A stretch of 5,309 nt of DNA, from contig JAGBAU010000059.1 in assembly GCA_017938785.1 (NCBI GenBank), forward strand, positions 1-5,309, written 5' to 3'. How positions within the stretch are numbered: position 1 is the stretch's first letter; each line of letters starts with the position of its first letter. Source of the stretch: Clostridia bacterium (lineage in GTDB: Bacteria; Bacillota_A; Clostridia; Christensenellales; Aristaeellaceae). Positions 1-5,309 of this stretch are shown here, piece by piece. The notes under the pieces are model-generated. The model saw only the letters and a list, made by a program, of their open reading frames with translations. It made no database searches and was not told the DNA's origin. The translations under genes and the position numbers were made by a program.

Positions 1-537
1 GTCTTCAAGCCCATCCTGCCCGCTGACATGCTGGACGAGAACACCAAGTACTTCGTCAACCCCACCGGCCGCTTCGTGGTCGGCGGCCCCCAGGGTGACT
101 CCGGCCTGACCGGCCGCAAGATCATCGTGGACACTTACGGCGGATATGCCCACCACGGCGGCGGCGCATTCTCCGGCAAGGATCCCAGCAAGGTGGACCG
201 CAGCGCAGCTTACGCCATGCGCCATGTAGCCAAGAACCTGGTTGCAGCAGGCCTGGCCAAGAAGTGCGAAGTGGGCGTTGCCTATGCAATCGGCGTTGCC
301 AAGCCCGTTTCCGTATTCGTAGACAGCTACGGTACCGGTGCTTTCGCCGATGACAAGCTGGCCGAGATCGTGAACGAAGTGTTCGATCTGCGTCCCGCAG
401 CCATCATCAAGAACCTGGACCTGAAGAAACCCATCTACGCTCAGACTGCAGCCTACGGCCACTTCGGCCGCAACGATCTGGATCTCCCCTGGGAGAAGCT
501 GGACAAGGTGGACGCCCTGAAGGCAGCAGCCAAGTAA
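1..537 (+). CDS. metK: S-adenosylmethionine synthetase (methionine adenosyltransferase), C-terminal part, 5' end outside window
   Basis: Cytosolic enzyme that makes S-adenosylmethionine from methionine and ATP, releasing phosphate and diphosphate; this is the main methyl donor of the cell. The frame is open from base 1, so the start lies to the left. The last 178 residues are visible, a little under half of the usual 385-400. They contain the family signature GGGAFSGKD (fragment residues 53-61). Active-site residues known from E. coli MetK are all present with the correct spacing: the Arg-Lys pair of GLTGRK (39-40, equivalent to R244/K245), Lys60 and Lys64 (K265/K269) and Asp66 (D271). The end, with AAYGHFGR followed by PWEKLDK, is the normal C-terminus, so the gene is not truncated on the right. 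A rho-independent terminator starts 8 bases after the stop. No partner gene follows on this strand, so metK ends its transcript here. Identification is firm. Confidence 0.97.
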   Translation, partial: VFKPILPADMLDENTKYFVNPTGRFVVGGPQGDSGLTGRKIIVDTYGGYAHHGGGAFSGKDPSKVDRSAAYAMRHVAKNLVAAGLAKKCEVGVAYAIGVAKPVSVFVDSYGTGAFADDKLAEIVNEVFDLRPAAIIKNLDLKKPIYAQTAAYGHFGRNDLDLPWEKLDKVDALKAAAK

Positions 538-544
538 ACAAATG

Positions 545-580
545 CACCGGAGAGGACATCCTCTCCGGTGTTTCTTTTTA
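545..580. terminator. Rho-independent terminator of metK, probably bidirectional
   Basis: The arms at 545-556 and 559-570 are perfect reverse complements: a 12-bp GC-rich stem closing on a 2-base loop, or more realistically 10 bp with a 6-base loop. A T-rich tract (571-579, one C) follows on the plus strand, directly after the metK stop. The convergent gene on the minus strand has its stop codon at 578-580, inside the T tract. Read from that side, the same stem is preceded by an A-rich run and followed by CATTTGTTTAC, a weaker U-tract. It therefore probably serves both converging genes, more strongly in the metK direction. Confidence 0.9.
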
Positions 581-1960
581 TTCCGCTGCGGTGATACCTG
601 CAAACATGTTGCTGCCGGGAGCGAGATGGAAGGTGGTACTCGCTTCTCCAGCGGCTTCATTTGGGTTAAACCCGCGTCTGTCGCCGTCAAACCCGCCCCT
701 TTCGGGCTTCTCCATACCTTCAGGAAATTCCGGCATATCCTCAGGCTTCTCCATGCCCTCGGGAGGTTCAGGCATATCATCGGGGCGTTCCATGCCAGGC
801 TTGCCGCCGCGTCCCATTCTGCCGCTGAAGGAGCCGCCATGCTGCAGCTGTGTTCCGGGGATATAGGTCATTTCGCCATCCCGAAGCTCCAGTTCGCCGC
901 CCAGGTAGAGGAAATAATCCCCCTCCGGAATATCCGGTGAGGAAAGTACAAAACTGGTATACCCCGCACTCTCTTCGATGAAAGCCACAAATTCGCCGTC
1001 CATGGTGGTAAGCACGATCATATCCTCCACCTTTTCGGCAAACTGCAGCGCCATGAACAGCTGACCGGATTCAGCGGAGATCTCATCATACATATTGCCC
1101 GCGCCCAGCACAATGCCGCCGTTGATGGTGCAGCCCAGCTCGGAATCAATGCCGCTGTCCATACTATCCGGATGGGAATAGCTGTCAACCACGCCGCCGT
1201 TTATGACGATGGCTCCGTTGGAGTCCATGCCGTCGCCCTCGCCGCTCTCGTCCGGGCGCACCTGCAGGTGGAGGGTCCCGTCGTTCACAGTGATCACGGA
1301 CACGCCATCCTCGGAAGCGTTCAGGGGATCATCTCCGGAGGTCACGATGATGTTGCCGCCATCAAAGGTCATATGGCCGAACTTGGCCTCAATACCCTCG
1401 TTGTCGCCGTTCACATTCAGATAGCCGTCGCCATCAAAGCCGATGGATACAAGCGAAGTGATCGCGCCACTGAGTTTGATGTCATCCTCCTCCATTTCCT
1501 CGGTATGGGAGCCTGTCACATTGTTCATGCTGCCTTCGGCAAGTTCGATAGTTACGGCGTATTCACCGGCAGTACGCGGATCCTTTGCCGTATGTACAGC
1601 GATGGCCGGAGCTGTGCGGCAGGTGATATCCAAGCCGTCCAGGATGAGGCGCACTTCATCGTCCTCCCCTGCTTTTACGGCAATCTGTGCGTCCCCGGCA
1701 GTTCCACTGAAGCGATAGGTTCCCCCATCGGCTATGGTGATGACACGGTTGCTCAGGCCGGAAAGCTCCTCAGGTACATCCTCATGAACCTCGGTCTGGT
1801 AAGCCAGAAAGATGTTTTCACTCGGTTCCTCGGAAATCGGCATACCGTTTACGAGGATGGCTTCATCGCTCAGTTCAATAATTGTTTCATCCTCCTGCGC
1901 GTAAGCAGTAGGCAGCATCAATGCAAAACAAAGTAAAATCATCAAAAGCTTCTTCATCAT
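578..1960 (-). CDS. Secreted carbohydrate-binding beta-helix protein, Cthe_2159 family (DUF4353-like)
   Basis: Predicted exported protein of 460 residues. Residues 1-21 form a Sec signal peptide: a Lys pair, a hydrophobic core (LLMILLCFALML) and an AYA site before QEDE. There is no lipobox. Residues about 70-295 are rich in Gly, Asp and Asn with recurring beta-strand and turn units such as LNVNGDNEGIEA, MTFDGGNIIVTSGDD, GMDSNGAIVINGG and GIDSELGCTINGG. This is the pattern of the Cthe_2159 family, right-handed parallel beta-helices related to polysaccharide lyases; the founding member binds cellulose and polygalacturonate with bound calcium. Residues about 325-355 (YTSFVLSSPDIPEGDYFLYLGG) match the conserved block after the helix in this family. 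The tail (383-435) is low-complexity, Gly/Pro/Glu/Met-rich, with a 13-residue tandem repeat, then a short segment to the end. No LPXTG motif or C-terminal membrane anchor is visible. The start at 1960 is chosen because it directly precedes the signal peptide and follows AAGGGTGA; the next Met (1957) is an equally possible start. The frame stays open upstream to 2737 but is antisense to the next gene there. Ligand and any catalysis are unknown. Confidence 0.85.
   Translation of the reverse strand: MMKKLLMILLCFALMLPTAYAQEDETIIELSDEAILVNGMPISEEPSENIFLAYQTEVHEDVPEELSGLSNRVITIADGGTYRFSGTAGDAQIAVKAGEDDEVRLILDGLDITCRTAPAIAVHTAKDPRTAGEYAVTIELAEGSMNNVTGSHTEEMEEDDIKLSGAITSLVSIGFDGDGYLNVNGDNEGIEAKFGHMTFDGGNIIVTSGDDPLNASEDGVSVITVNDGTLHLQVRPDESGEGDGMDSNGAIVINGGVVDSYSHPDSMDSGIDSELGCTINGGIVLGAGNMYDEISAESGQLFMALQFAEKVEDMIVLTTMDGEFVAFIEESAGYTSFVLSSPDIPEGDYFLYLGGELELRDGEMTYIPGTQLQHGGSFSGRMGRGGKPGMERPDDMPEPPEGMEKPEDMPEFPEGMEKPERGGFDGDRRGFNPNEAAGEASTTFHLAPGSNMFAGITAAE
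705..795 (-). repeat. 39-bp in-frame tandem repeat in the tail of the secreted protein
   Basis: Two imperfect 39-bp units (705-743 and 744-782) and a partial third (783-795) encode a 13-residue repeat. In protein order the copies read MERPDDMPEPPEG, MEKPEDMPEFPEG, then MEKPE. The units differ mainly at third codon positions, so the repeat is kept at protein level and is not a fresh duplication. Acidic, proline-rich tails of this kind are likely extended and could span the cell wall or act as a linker. Confidence 0.85.
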
Positions 1961-1962
1961 TC

Positions 1963-1970
1963 TCACCCTT
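1963..1970 (-). promoter_or_regulatory. Ribosome binding site of the Cthe_2159-family gene
   Basis: On the minus strand the sequence AAGGGTGA lies just before a double ATG. Its GGTGA part can pair with the 16S rRNA tail (GGAGGTGA consensus). Spacing suits either ATG (1960 or 1957) and supports starting the protein at the signal peptide instead of further upstream in the open frame. Confidence 0.6.
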
Positions 1971-1992
1971 TCTGGCCTTATCCTACTCCGGA

Positions 1993-2022
1993 AATGTAGA
2001 CTGGTTATGTCCAATCTGTGAA
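1993..2022 (-). promoter_or_regulatory. Candidate sigma-A promoter for the secreted beta-helix protein
   Basis: On the minus strand TTCACA (2022-2017) and TACATT (1998-1993) are 18 bases apart, matching the -35 and -10 consensus at 5 and 4 of 6 positions. Transcription would start near 1986, giving a leader of about 25 bases. It is the best candidate seen in the divergent region but weak. Its -35 box lies 23 bp from the -35 box of the flavodoxin-gene promoter, back to back. Confidence 0.35.
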
Positions 2023-2045
2023 CATGTGCCTTGGAATTTCGCCGC

Positions 2046-2073
2046 TTGACAGATTCCCCGTTCATGGTATGAT
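2046..2073 (+). promoter_or_regulatory. Strong sigma-A promoter with extended -10 for the flavodoxin-family gene
   Basis: A perfect TTGACA (2046-2051) is followed after 16 bases by TATGAT (2068-2073), 5 of 6 to consensus. TGG directly precedes the -10 box, giving an extended -10 element. Transcription should start near 2080, leaving a leader of about 37 bases before the ATG at 2117, too short for a riboswitch. It also shows that upstream in-frame starts such as GTG 2018 would not be transcribed from this promoter. Confidence 0.8.
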
Positions 2074-2100
2074 GGTGGTAAACCTTCAAAACACTTTCAT

Positions 2101-2108
2101 GGAAGGAG
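2101..2108 (+). promoter_or_regulatory. Ribosome binding site fixing the flavodoxin-family start
   Basis: GGAAGGAG ends 8 bases before the ATG at 2117. The in-frame ATG at 2099 overlaps this site and has no ribosome binding site of its own, so 2117 is the start. Family alignment agrees, since the first beta strand (KVLLINGSP) begins right after that Met. Confidence 0.85.
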
Positions 2109-2116
2109 CTCCGCAC

Positions 2117-2743
2117 ATGTCTAAAGTTCTTCTGATCAACGGCAGCCCGAACCAGTATGGCTGCACCTATACCGCCCTGAACGAAATTGCCGAAACTCTT
2201 AAGGTAAACGGCGTCGAAGCCGAAATCCTCTATTTGGGCAAGCAGCCCATCGCCGGATGCATCGCCTGCGGCAAATGTCACGAAAGCGGCAAATGTGTAT
2301 TCGATGATAAGGTGAACGAGCTTCTTTCCCATATCGGTGAATACGACGGCATTGTGCTGGGTTCCCCCGTATATTATGCAGGCCCTGCCGGACAGCTGTG
2401 TGCCTTCCTGGACCGCCTGTTCTACTGCAGCCGCGGCCGGATGGCGGGCAAGCTGGCGGCCAGCGTGGTCTCCTGCCGCCGCGGTGGTGCAACCGCAGCC
2501 TTCGACCGCCTGAACAAGTATTTCACCATCAGCAGCATGCACATCGTAGGTTCCCAGTACTGGAACCAGGTACACGGCAACACGCCGGACGAGGTTCGCA
2601 GGGATACCGAAGGTCTTCAAACCATGCGCACACTGGCCCAGAACATGGCCTGGCTGCTCAGGTGCATTGAAGCCGGACGTGCAAGCGGCGTAGTCTTCCC
2701 GGAATATGAAAAAAAGATCGCCACCAACTTCATCCACGACTGA
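2117..2743 (+). CDS. Flavodoxin-family / NADPH-dependent FMN reductase-like protein with iron-sulfur-type Cys motif
   Basis: Predicted cytosolic FMN-binding redox protein of 208 residues, a normal length for the iron-sulfur flavoprotein (Isf)-like branch of the flavodoxin fold. The first strand and phosphate-binding loop are at residues 3-17 (KVLLINGSPNQYGCT), and the second FMN loop is at about 79-92 (IVLGSPVYYAGPAG), followed by the usual CAFLDR helix. Between them are four cysteines, C48, C51, C54 and C60, spaced CX2CX2CX5C. This matches the compact CX2CX2CX4-7C motif that binds a 4Fe-4S cluster in Isf of methanogens and clostridia. Whether a cluster is bound here is inference; many relatives are annotated only as flavodoxin family or NAD(P)H-dependent oxidoreductase. 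Five further cysteines are present (C16, C95, C104, C120, C183). It is transcribed alone from a strong promoter, divergent from the secreted-protein gene and convergent with lpdA. The electron donor and acceptor cannot be read from the sequence. Confidence 0.9.
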   Translation: MSKVLLINGSPNQYGCTYTALNEIAETLKVNGVEAEILYLGKQPIAGCIACGKCHESGKCVFDDKVNELLSHIGEYDGIVLGSPVYYAGPAGQLCAFLDRLFYCSRGRMAGKLAASVVSCRRGGATAAFDRLNKYFTISSMHIVGSQYWNQVHGNTPDEVRRDTEGLQTMRTLAQNMAWLLRCIEAGRASGVVFPEYEKKIATNFIHD

Positions 2744-2744
2744 A

Positions 2745-2775
2745 AGGAGGGACGCATTCGCGTCCCTCTTCTTTC
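2745..2775. terminator. Hairpin terminator between the convergent flavodoxin-family and lpdA genes
   Basis: The arms at 2747-2755 and 2760-2768 form a perfect 9-bp stem around an ATTC tetraloop, extended by a G-T and an A-T pair. TTCTTTC follows on the plus strand. It fills almost the entire 36-bp gap between the two stop codons, so it probably ends both transcripts; the U-tract is better in the plus direction. The AAAGGAGG at 2743-2750 looks like a ribosome binding site but forms the left side of this stem. Confidence 0.8.
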
Positions 2776-2779
2776 GGAA

Positions 2780-4156
2780 TCAATCGTCGAACTCCCAGAG
2801 CACCTCTCGGATGATCTCGCTCACCGTAGGATGTGGGAAGATGATCTGCCGTGCATCCTGCACGCGTGCCTGCATCTCGATCATTTCAGCCGCGCCCCAG
2901 ATAATCTCACCGGAATAGGATCCAATCAGGTGCACGCCGATGATGTTGCGCTTTTTCTTGTTGATGATGATCTTGCACAGGCCGTCTGCGCCCTCATTCT
3001 CCGCCACAAAGCGGCCGGAATAGCGCATGGAGAGCTTCTGCACCTCGTAGTCGATGCCCTTCTCCCTGCACTCCTCCTCGGTGCGGCCCACGGAGGCAAT
3101 CTCCGGGTTGGTATAGATGACCGAGGGATTGGCGGTGTAGCGCATGCTGTCTGCCTTGCCGAGGATGGTATTGACGGCAACCTCCGCCTCGCGATATGCG
3201 GTGTGGGCCAGCATGTGGTGACCGTTTACATCGCCGACAGCAAACACATTTTCCACATTGGTTCTGCCCAGTGCATCGGTTACGATACCGCCCCTGCTGA
3301 AGTCCACGCCGATGTTCTCAAGGCCCACACCCTCGGTGTTGGCCCTGCGGCCAATGGAGAGCAGCACCTTATCCACCGAAACGGCGGCTTTGCTTCCATC
3401 GGGCGCTTCCACCCAAACCCTGCCGGGTTCCACAGACAGGCACTTGTGACCCAGCAGGAAGGTCACGCCCTTCTTCTCCAATTCCTTTTGGAGGATGGAG
3501 GAAATCTCGCGGTCGGTTGCGCCTGCGATGTGATCGAGCATTTCGATTACGGTAACCTTCGAGCCGACGGTTGCATAGTAGGCCGCCATCTCAAGGCCGA
3601 TGACGCCGCCGCCGATCACGGCGAAATTCTGTGGAATCTCGGGCAGCTCCAGCACTTCGCGGTTGGTGAGCACGAAGCCGCCGATGTTTTCACGCACGCC
3701 GGGAATGGGCGGAATCACTGCGGAGGAGCCGGTGGCGATGATCAATCGCTTGCCCACATATACTTCGCCCGCGGCTTCTACGATGAAGCCTTCCGCACCC
3801 TTGCCCCTGATGCCGGCCTCCTTCATCACCACAGTGACGCCTGCGGCCTTCATCTTGGCGCGTACGCCGGATACCAGTGTGCGCACCACCCGGCCCCTGC
3901 GGGCCACGACTGCCTTCTGGTCGATCTTTACGTCGCCCACACTCACGCCATAGAGGTCCGCGTGCAGGGCATGTTCATAGGTCTTTGCAGAATTGAGCAG
4001 CGCCTTGGAGGGAATGCAGCCCTCGTTCAGGCACACACCGCCCAGGGAATTCTTTTCAAAGAGCAGCGTCTTAAGTCCCGCATGTGCAGCTCTTTCTGCC
4101 GCAAGATAGCCGCCCGGACCGCCGCCGATTACAATCAGATCATAAACATTTGCCAT
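2780..4156 (-). CDS. lpdA: Dihydrolipoyl dehydrogenase (E3 / L-protein)
   Basis: FAD enzyme that reoxidises dihydrolipoyl groups with NAD+; it is the shared E3 component of pyruvate and other 2-oxoacid dehydrogenase complexes and of the glycine cleavage system. The 458 residues match the standard length. Seen in order: FAD-binding GGGPGG (11-16); redox-active disulfide in GGVCLNEGCIPSK (C42 and C47); ATGS (141-144); NAD-binding GGGVIGLE (182-189); the second FAD motif FAVGDV (305-310); and the C-terminal dimerisation domain ending in HPTVSE, with the catalytic His442-Glu447 pair. All catalytic residues are intact. There is no N-terminal lipoyl domain, unlike some Gram-positive E3 proteins. 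The ATG follows AAGGAGG (4165-4171) at 8 bases. No E1, E2 or gcv genes are in the window, so its partner complex is undecided. Related pyridine nucleotide-disulfide reductases (mercuric or glutathione reductase) are less likely given the motifs and length. Confidence 0.95.
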   Translation of the reverse strand: MANVYDLIVIGGGPGGYLAAERAAHAGLKTLLFEKNSLGGVCLNEGCIPSKALLNSAKTYEHALHADLYGVSVGDVKIDQKAVVARRGRVVRTLVSGVRAKMKAAGVTVVMKEAGIRGKGAEGFIVEAAGEVYVGKRLIIATGSSAVIPPIPGVRENIGGFVLTNREVLELPEIPQNFAVIGGGVIGLEMAAYYATVGSKVTVIEMLDHIAGATDREISSILQKELEKKGVTFLLGHKCLSVEPGRVWVEAPDGSKAAVSVDKVLLSIGRRANTEGVGLENIGVDFSRGGIVTDALGRTNVENVFAVGDVNGHHMLAHTAYREAEVAVNTILGKADSMRYTANPSVIYTNPEIASVGRTEEECREKGIDYEVQKLSMRYSGRFVAENEGADGLCKIIINKKKRNIIGVHLIGSYSGEIIWGAAEMIEMQARVQDARQIIFPHPTVSEIIREVLWEFDD

Positions 4157-4164
4157 GAAGGATT

Positions 4165-4171
4165 CCTCCTT
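4165..4171 (-). promoter_or_regulatory. lpdA: Consensus ribosome binding site of lpdA
   Basis: A full AAGGAGG on the minus strand, 8 bases before ATG 4156. It settles the start, and the protein then begins with the expected short lead into the first FAD-binding strand (YDLIVIGGG). Confidence 0.9.
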
Positions 4172-4185
4172 TTGTTTGCTGCTTA

Positions 4186-4216
4186 TTTATAACCATATTC
4201 TGCCGTTATGAAGCAA
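4186..4216 (-). promoter_or_regulatory. Candidate promoter of lpdA
   Basis: On the minus strand TATAAA (4191-4186) is a good -10 box with an upstream TG. The only -35-like sequence is TTGCTT (4216-4211), 19 bases away and a poor match. The position just past the glgB terminator and about 30 bases before the lpdA start is sensible for a separate lpdA transcript. It is a suggestion only. Confidence 0.35.
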
Positions 4217-4247
4217 AGCCGGCCCCTTCTTTTGGAAGAGGCCGGTT
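4205..4247 (-). terminator. Rho-independent terminator of glgB
   Basis: Just after the glgB stop, the minus strand folds into an 11-bp stem (4245-4235 with 4229-4219) containing one G-U pair and a short T/A-rich loop, followed by CTTTGCTTC. On the plus strand the same position is a C-A mismatch, so the hairpin is built for minus-strand RNA, although the plus side has the richer T run (4246-4260). It separates glgB from lpdA and may leave some read-through because the U-tract is interrupted. Confidence 0.7.
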
Positions 4248-4253
4248 AAGATT

Positions 4254-5309
4254 TTATTTTCTATTTGCAGCCATTTTATTCTGGGCGGCTTTAATCTCGC
4301 CTTCCTTCATCACAACCGCTGTGCGTGCAGGCAGGTAGATTTCAATATACTTCTCGTTCCCGGTCTCCACGCAGGGATAGGTCTGGTGCTCAACGCGCTG
4401 CCAGCCGCCGTATTTTTCATCCTCGCTGGAGAAGGCGATGGTATAGTCCGCGGGTGCAGGCACGGGAATGCGCACAGTCTTCGCGCTGCGCTCCGGATGG
4501 AAATTGAACACAAACAGCAATCCCTTGCGGTAGAAAGCGATCAGCTTATCAGCCTCATTGATCATCATCAGATCACCCATGCGCTGTGCAAACAGATCGT
4601 TTTCACGGGCCAGGTTCACCATATCCTGGTCGAACTCACCCAGCCACTGATACTTCAGGTAGCCGTTGTCCCGCAAACTCCACTGGCGGCGGCAGTAGTG
4701 GAAACTCCAGCCATTGCCCTCGCGCGGGAAGTCAATCCATTCGGGATGGCCGAATTCATTGCCCATGAAGTTCAGGTAGCCCTCGCCGCCGCCCGCCATG
4801 GTGAACAGGCGGATCATCTTGTGCAGGGCGATGGCACGGTCAATGACCGGGTTGTGGCAGGCCTTATCCATATCGGTATACATGGCGGCGTCCGCCAGGC
4901 GGAAGATCATGGTCTTATCGCCCACCAGCGCCTGGTCGTGGCTTTCCACATAGGCGATGGTGTTTTCACCGGGACGGCGCAGGCACATATCGCCCCACAT
5001 CTTGCCGATTTCCCAGTTTTCGTCGGCCTTTTCCTTCACCGTGCGCACCCACATATCCGGCAGGCCCATGCCCAGGCGGTAATCGAAGCCGATGCCGCCG
5101 TCCTGAATGGGCAGGCACATGCCGGGCATACCGCTCATATCCTCGGCGATGGTGATGGCATTGGGGTTCACCTCGCGAATCAATTCGTTTGCCAGCTGCA
5201 GATAGGTGATGGCTTCCACATGGGTGTTGTAGGAGAAATACTTATCGTTGCTGTCGAAGCTTGTACCCAGGCCATGATCATGGTAGAGCATGGAGGTAAT
5301 GCCGTCGAA
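4254..5309 (-). CDS. glgB: 1,4-alpha-glucan branching enzyme, GH13_8 (eukaryote-like) type, C-terminal part; start outside window
   Basis: Cytosolic glycogen-synthesis enzyme that cuts alpha-1,4 chains and rejoins them as alpha-1,6 branches. The frame is open through the right edge; 351 C-terminal residues are visible, about half of a typical branching enzyme. The catalytic triad of family GH13 is present: nucleophile Asp2 in the edge motif FDGITSMLYH, acid/base Glu56 in ITIAEDMSGMPG, and transition-state Asp125 in VESHDQALVGDK. The blocks GGIGFDYRLGMGLPD, GGEGYLNFMGNEFGHPEW and IDFPREGNGWS are characteristic of the eukaryote-like subfamily GH13_8, not the common bacterial GH13_9 GlgB. The region from about residue 260 is the all-beta alpha-amylase C-terminal domain, ending in LPARTAVVMKEGE and a short Lys/Ala/Asn-rich tail. 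GH13_8 enzymes are known from some Clostridia and Bacteroidetes. No other glg gene is in the window. One residue differs from the usual HHHG (here HDHG) after the nucleophile. Confidence 0.93.
   Translation of the reverse strand, partial: FDGITSMLYHDHGLGTSFDSNDKYFSYNTHVEAITYLQLANELIREVNPNAITIAEDMSGMPGMCLPIQDGGIGFDYRLGMGLPDMWVRTVKEKADENWEIGKMWGDMCLRRPGENTIAYVESHDQALVGDKTMIFRLADAAMYTDMDKACHNPVIDRAIALHKMIRLFTMAGGGEGYLNFMGNEFGHPEWIDFPREGNGWSFHYCRRQWSLRDNGYLKYQWLGEFDQDMVNLARENDLFAQRMGDLMMINEADKLIAFYRKGLLFVFNFHPERSAKTVRIPVPAPADYTIAFSSEDEKYGGWQRVEHQTYPCVETGNEKYIEIYLPARTAVVMKEGEIKAAQNKMAANRK

Noticed and set aside
542..940. Plus-strand open frame beginning right after metK
   Set aside because: Its start codon lies at the base of the metK terminator hairpin, and the rest is antisense to the repeat tail of the secreted protein.
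1172..1936. 254-codon plus-strand open frame opposite the secreted-protein gene
   Set aside because: Antisense shadow of the beta-helix coding region; no start signals and no recognisable domain.
2018..2116. N-terminal extension of the flavodoxin-family protein from GTG 2018 (or ATG 2099)
   Set aside because: The extension covers the promoter itself, and the ribosome binding site plus family alignment point to ATG 2117.
1961..2737. Upstream open extension (about 259 residues) of the minus-strand secreted-protein frame
   Set aside because: It is antisense to the clear flavodoxin-family gene, shows no domain, and would place a perfect signal peptide in the middle of a protein. The start at 1960 has a ribosome binding site.
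2743..2750. AAAGGAGG after the flavodoxin-gene stop as a ribosome binding site for a downstream gene
   Set aside because: No start codon at proper spacing leads to a plausible protein, and the bases form the left side of the terminator hairpin.
2706..2918. Small plus-strand frame starting at ATG 2706 next to an A7 run (2709-2715), considered as an overlapping gene or frameshift site
   Set aside because: No ribosome binding site, and it runs antisense to the lpdA end. The flavodoxin gene reads through the A7 run to a normal stop, so no slippage is needed.
2831..4192. 453-codon plus-strand open frame opposite lpdA
   Set aside because: It is a shadow frame caused by codon bias in GC-rich DNA. 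Its His/Ala/Gly-rich translation resembles no family, it has no ribosome binding site, and the opposing lpdA has every catalytic motif.

Overview
The window is a GC-rich (roughly 55-60% by eye) piece of bacterial chromosome. It carries five protein genes: two cut by the window edges and three complete. Gene content, a consensus vegetative promoter, strong AAGGAGG-type ribosome binding sites and compact rho-independent terminators suggest a Gram-positive anaerobe of the Clostridia, plausibly a gut species. This is inference; no rRNA or other phylogenetic marker is present. The Cthe_2159-type secreted beta-helix protein, the iron-sulfur-type flavodoxin protein and the eukaryote-like (GH13_8) branching enzyme all fit that placement.

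Layout from left to right: the 3' end of metK (+, S-adenosylmethionine synthetase) closes on a near-perfect hairpin terminator. That terminator also lies just past the end of a convergent gene for a secreted Cthe_2159-like carbohydrate-binding protein (-, 578-1960), whose C-terminus has a Pro/Glu/Met-rich tandem repeat. A 156-bp divergent intergenic region (1961-2116) follows. It holds a very good sigma-A promoter for the rightward flavodoxin-family gene (+, 2117-2743) and a weaker candidate for the leftward gene. The flavodoxin gene converges on lpdA (-, 2780-4156, dihydrolipoyl dehydrogenase) with a short shared terminator hairpin between them. Upstream of lpdA lies the terminator of glgB (-, 4254 to beyond the right edge), which encodes a GH13_8 glycogen branching enzyme.

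The genes are mostly single transcription units separated by terminators, not one operon: methyl-donor synthesis, a cell-surface glycan-binding protein, a redox flavoprotein, the E3 subunit of 2-oxoacid dehydrogenase or glycine cleavage complexes, and glycogen storage. No mobile element, CRISPR array, tRNA or rRNA was seen. No gap between genes exceeds 300 bases. I do not see a new biological system here. The points most worth a second look are the repeat tail and unknown anchoring of the beta-helix protein, the four-cysteine motif of the flavoprotein, and the eukaryote-type branching enzyme.
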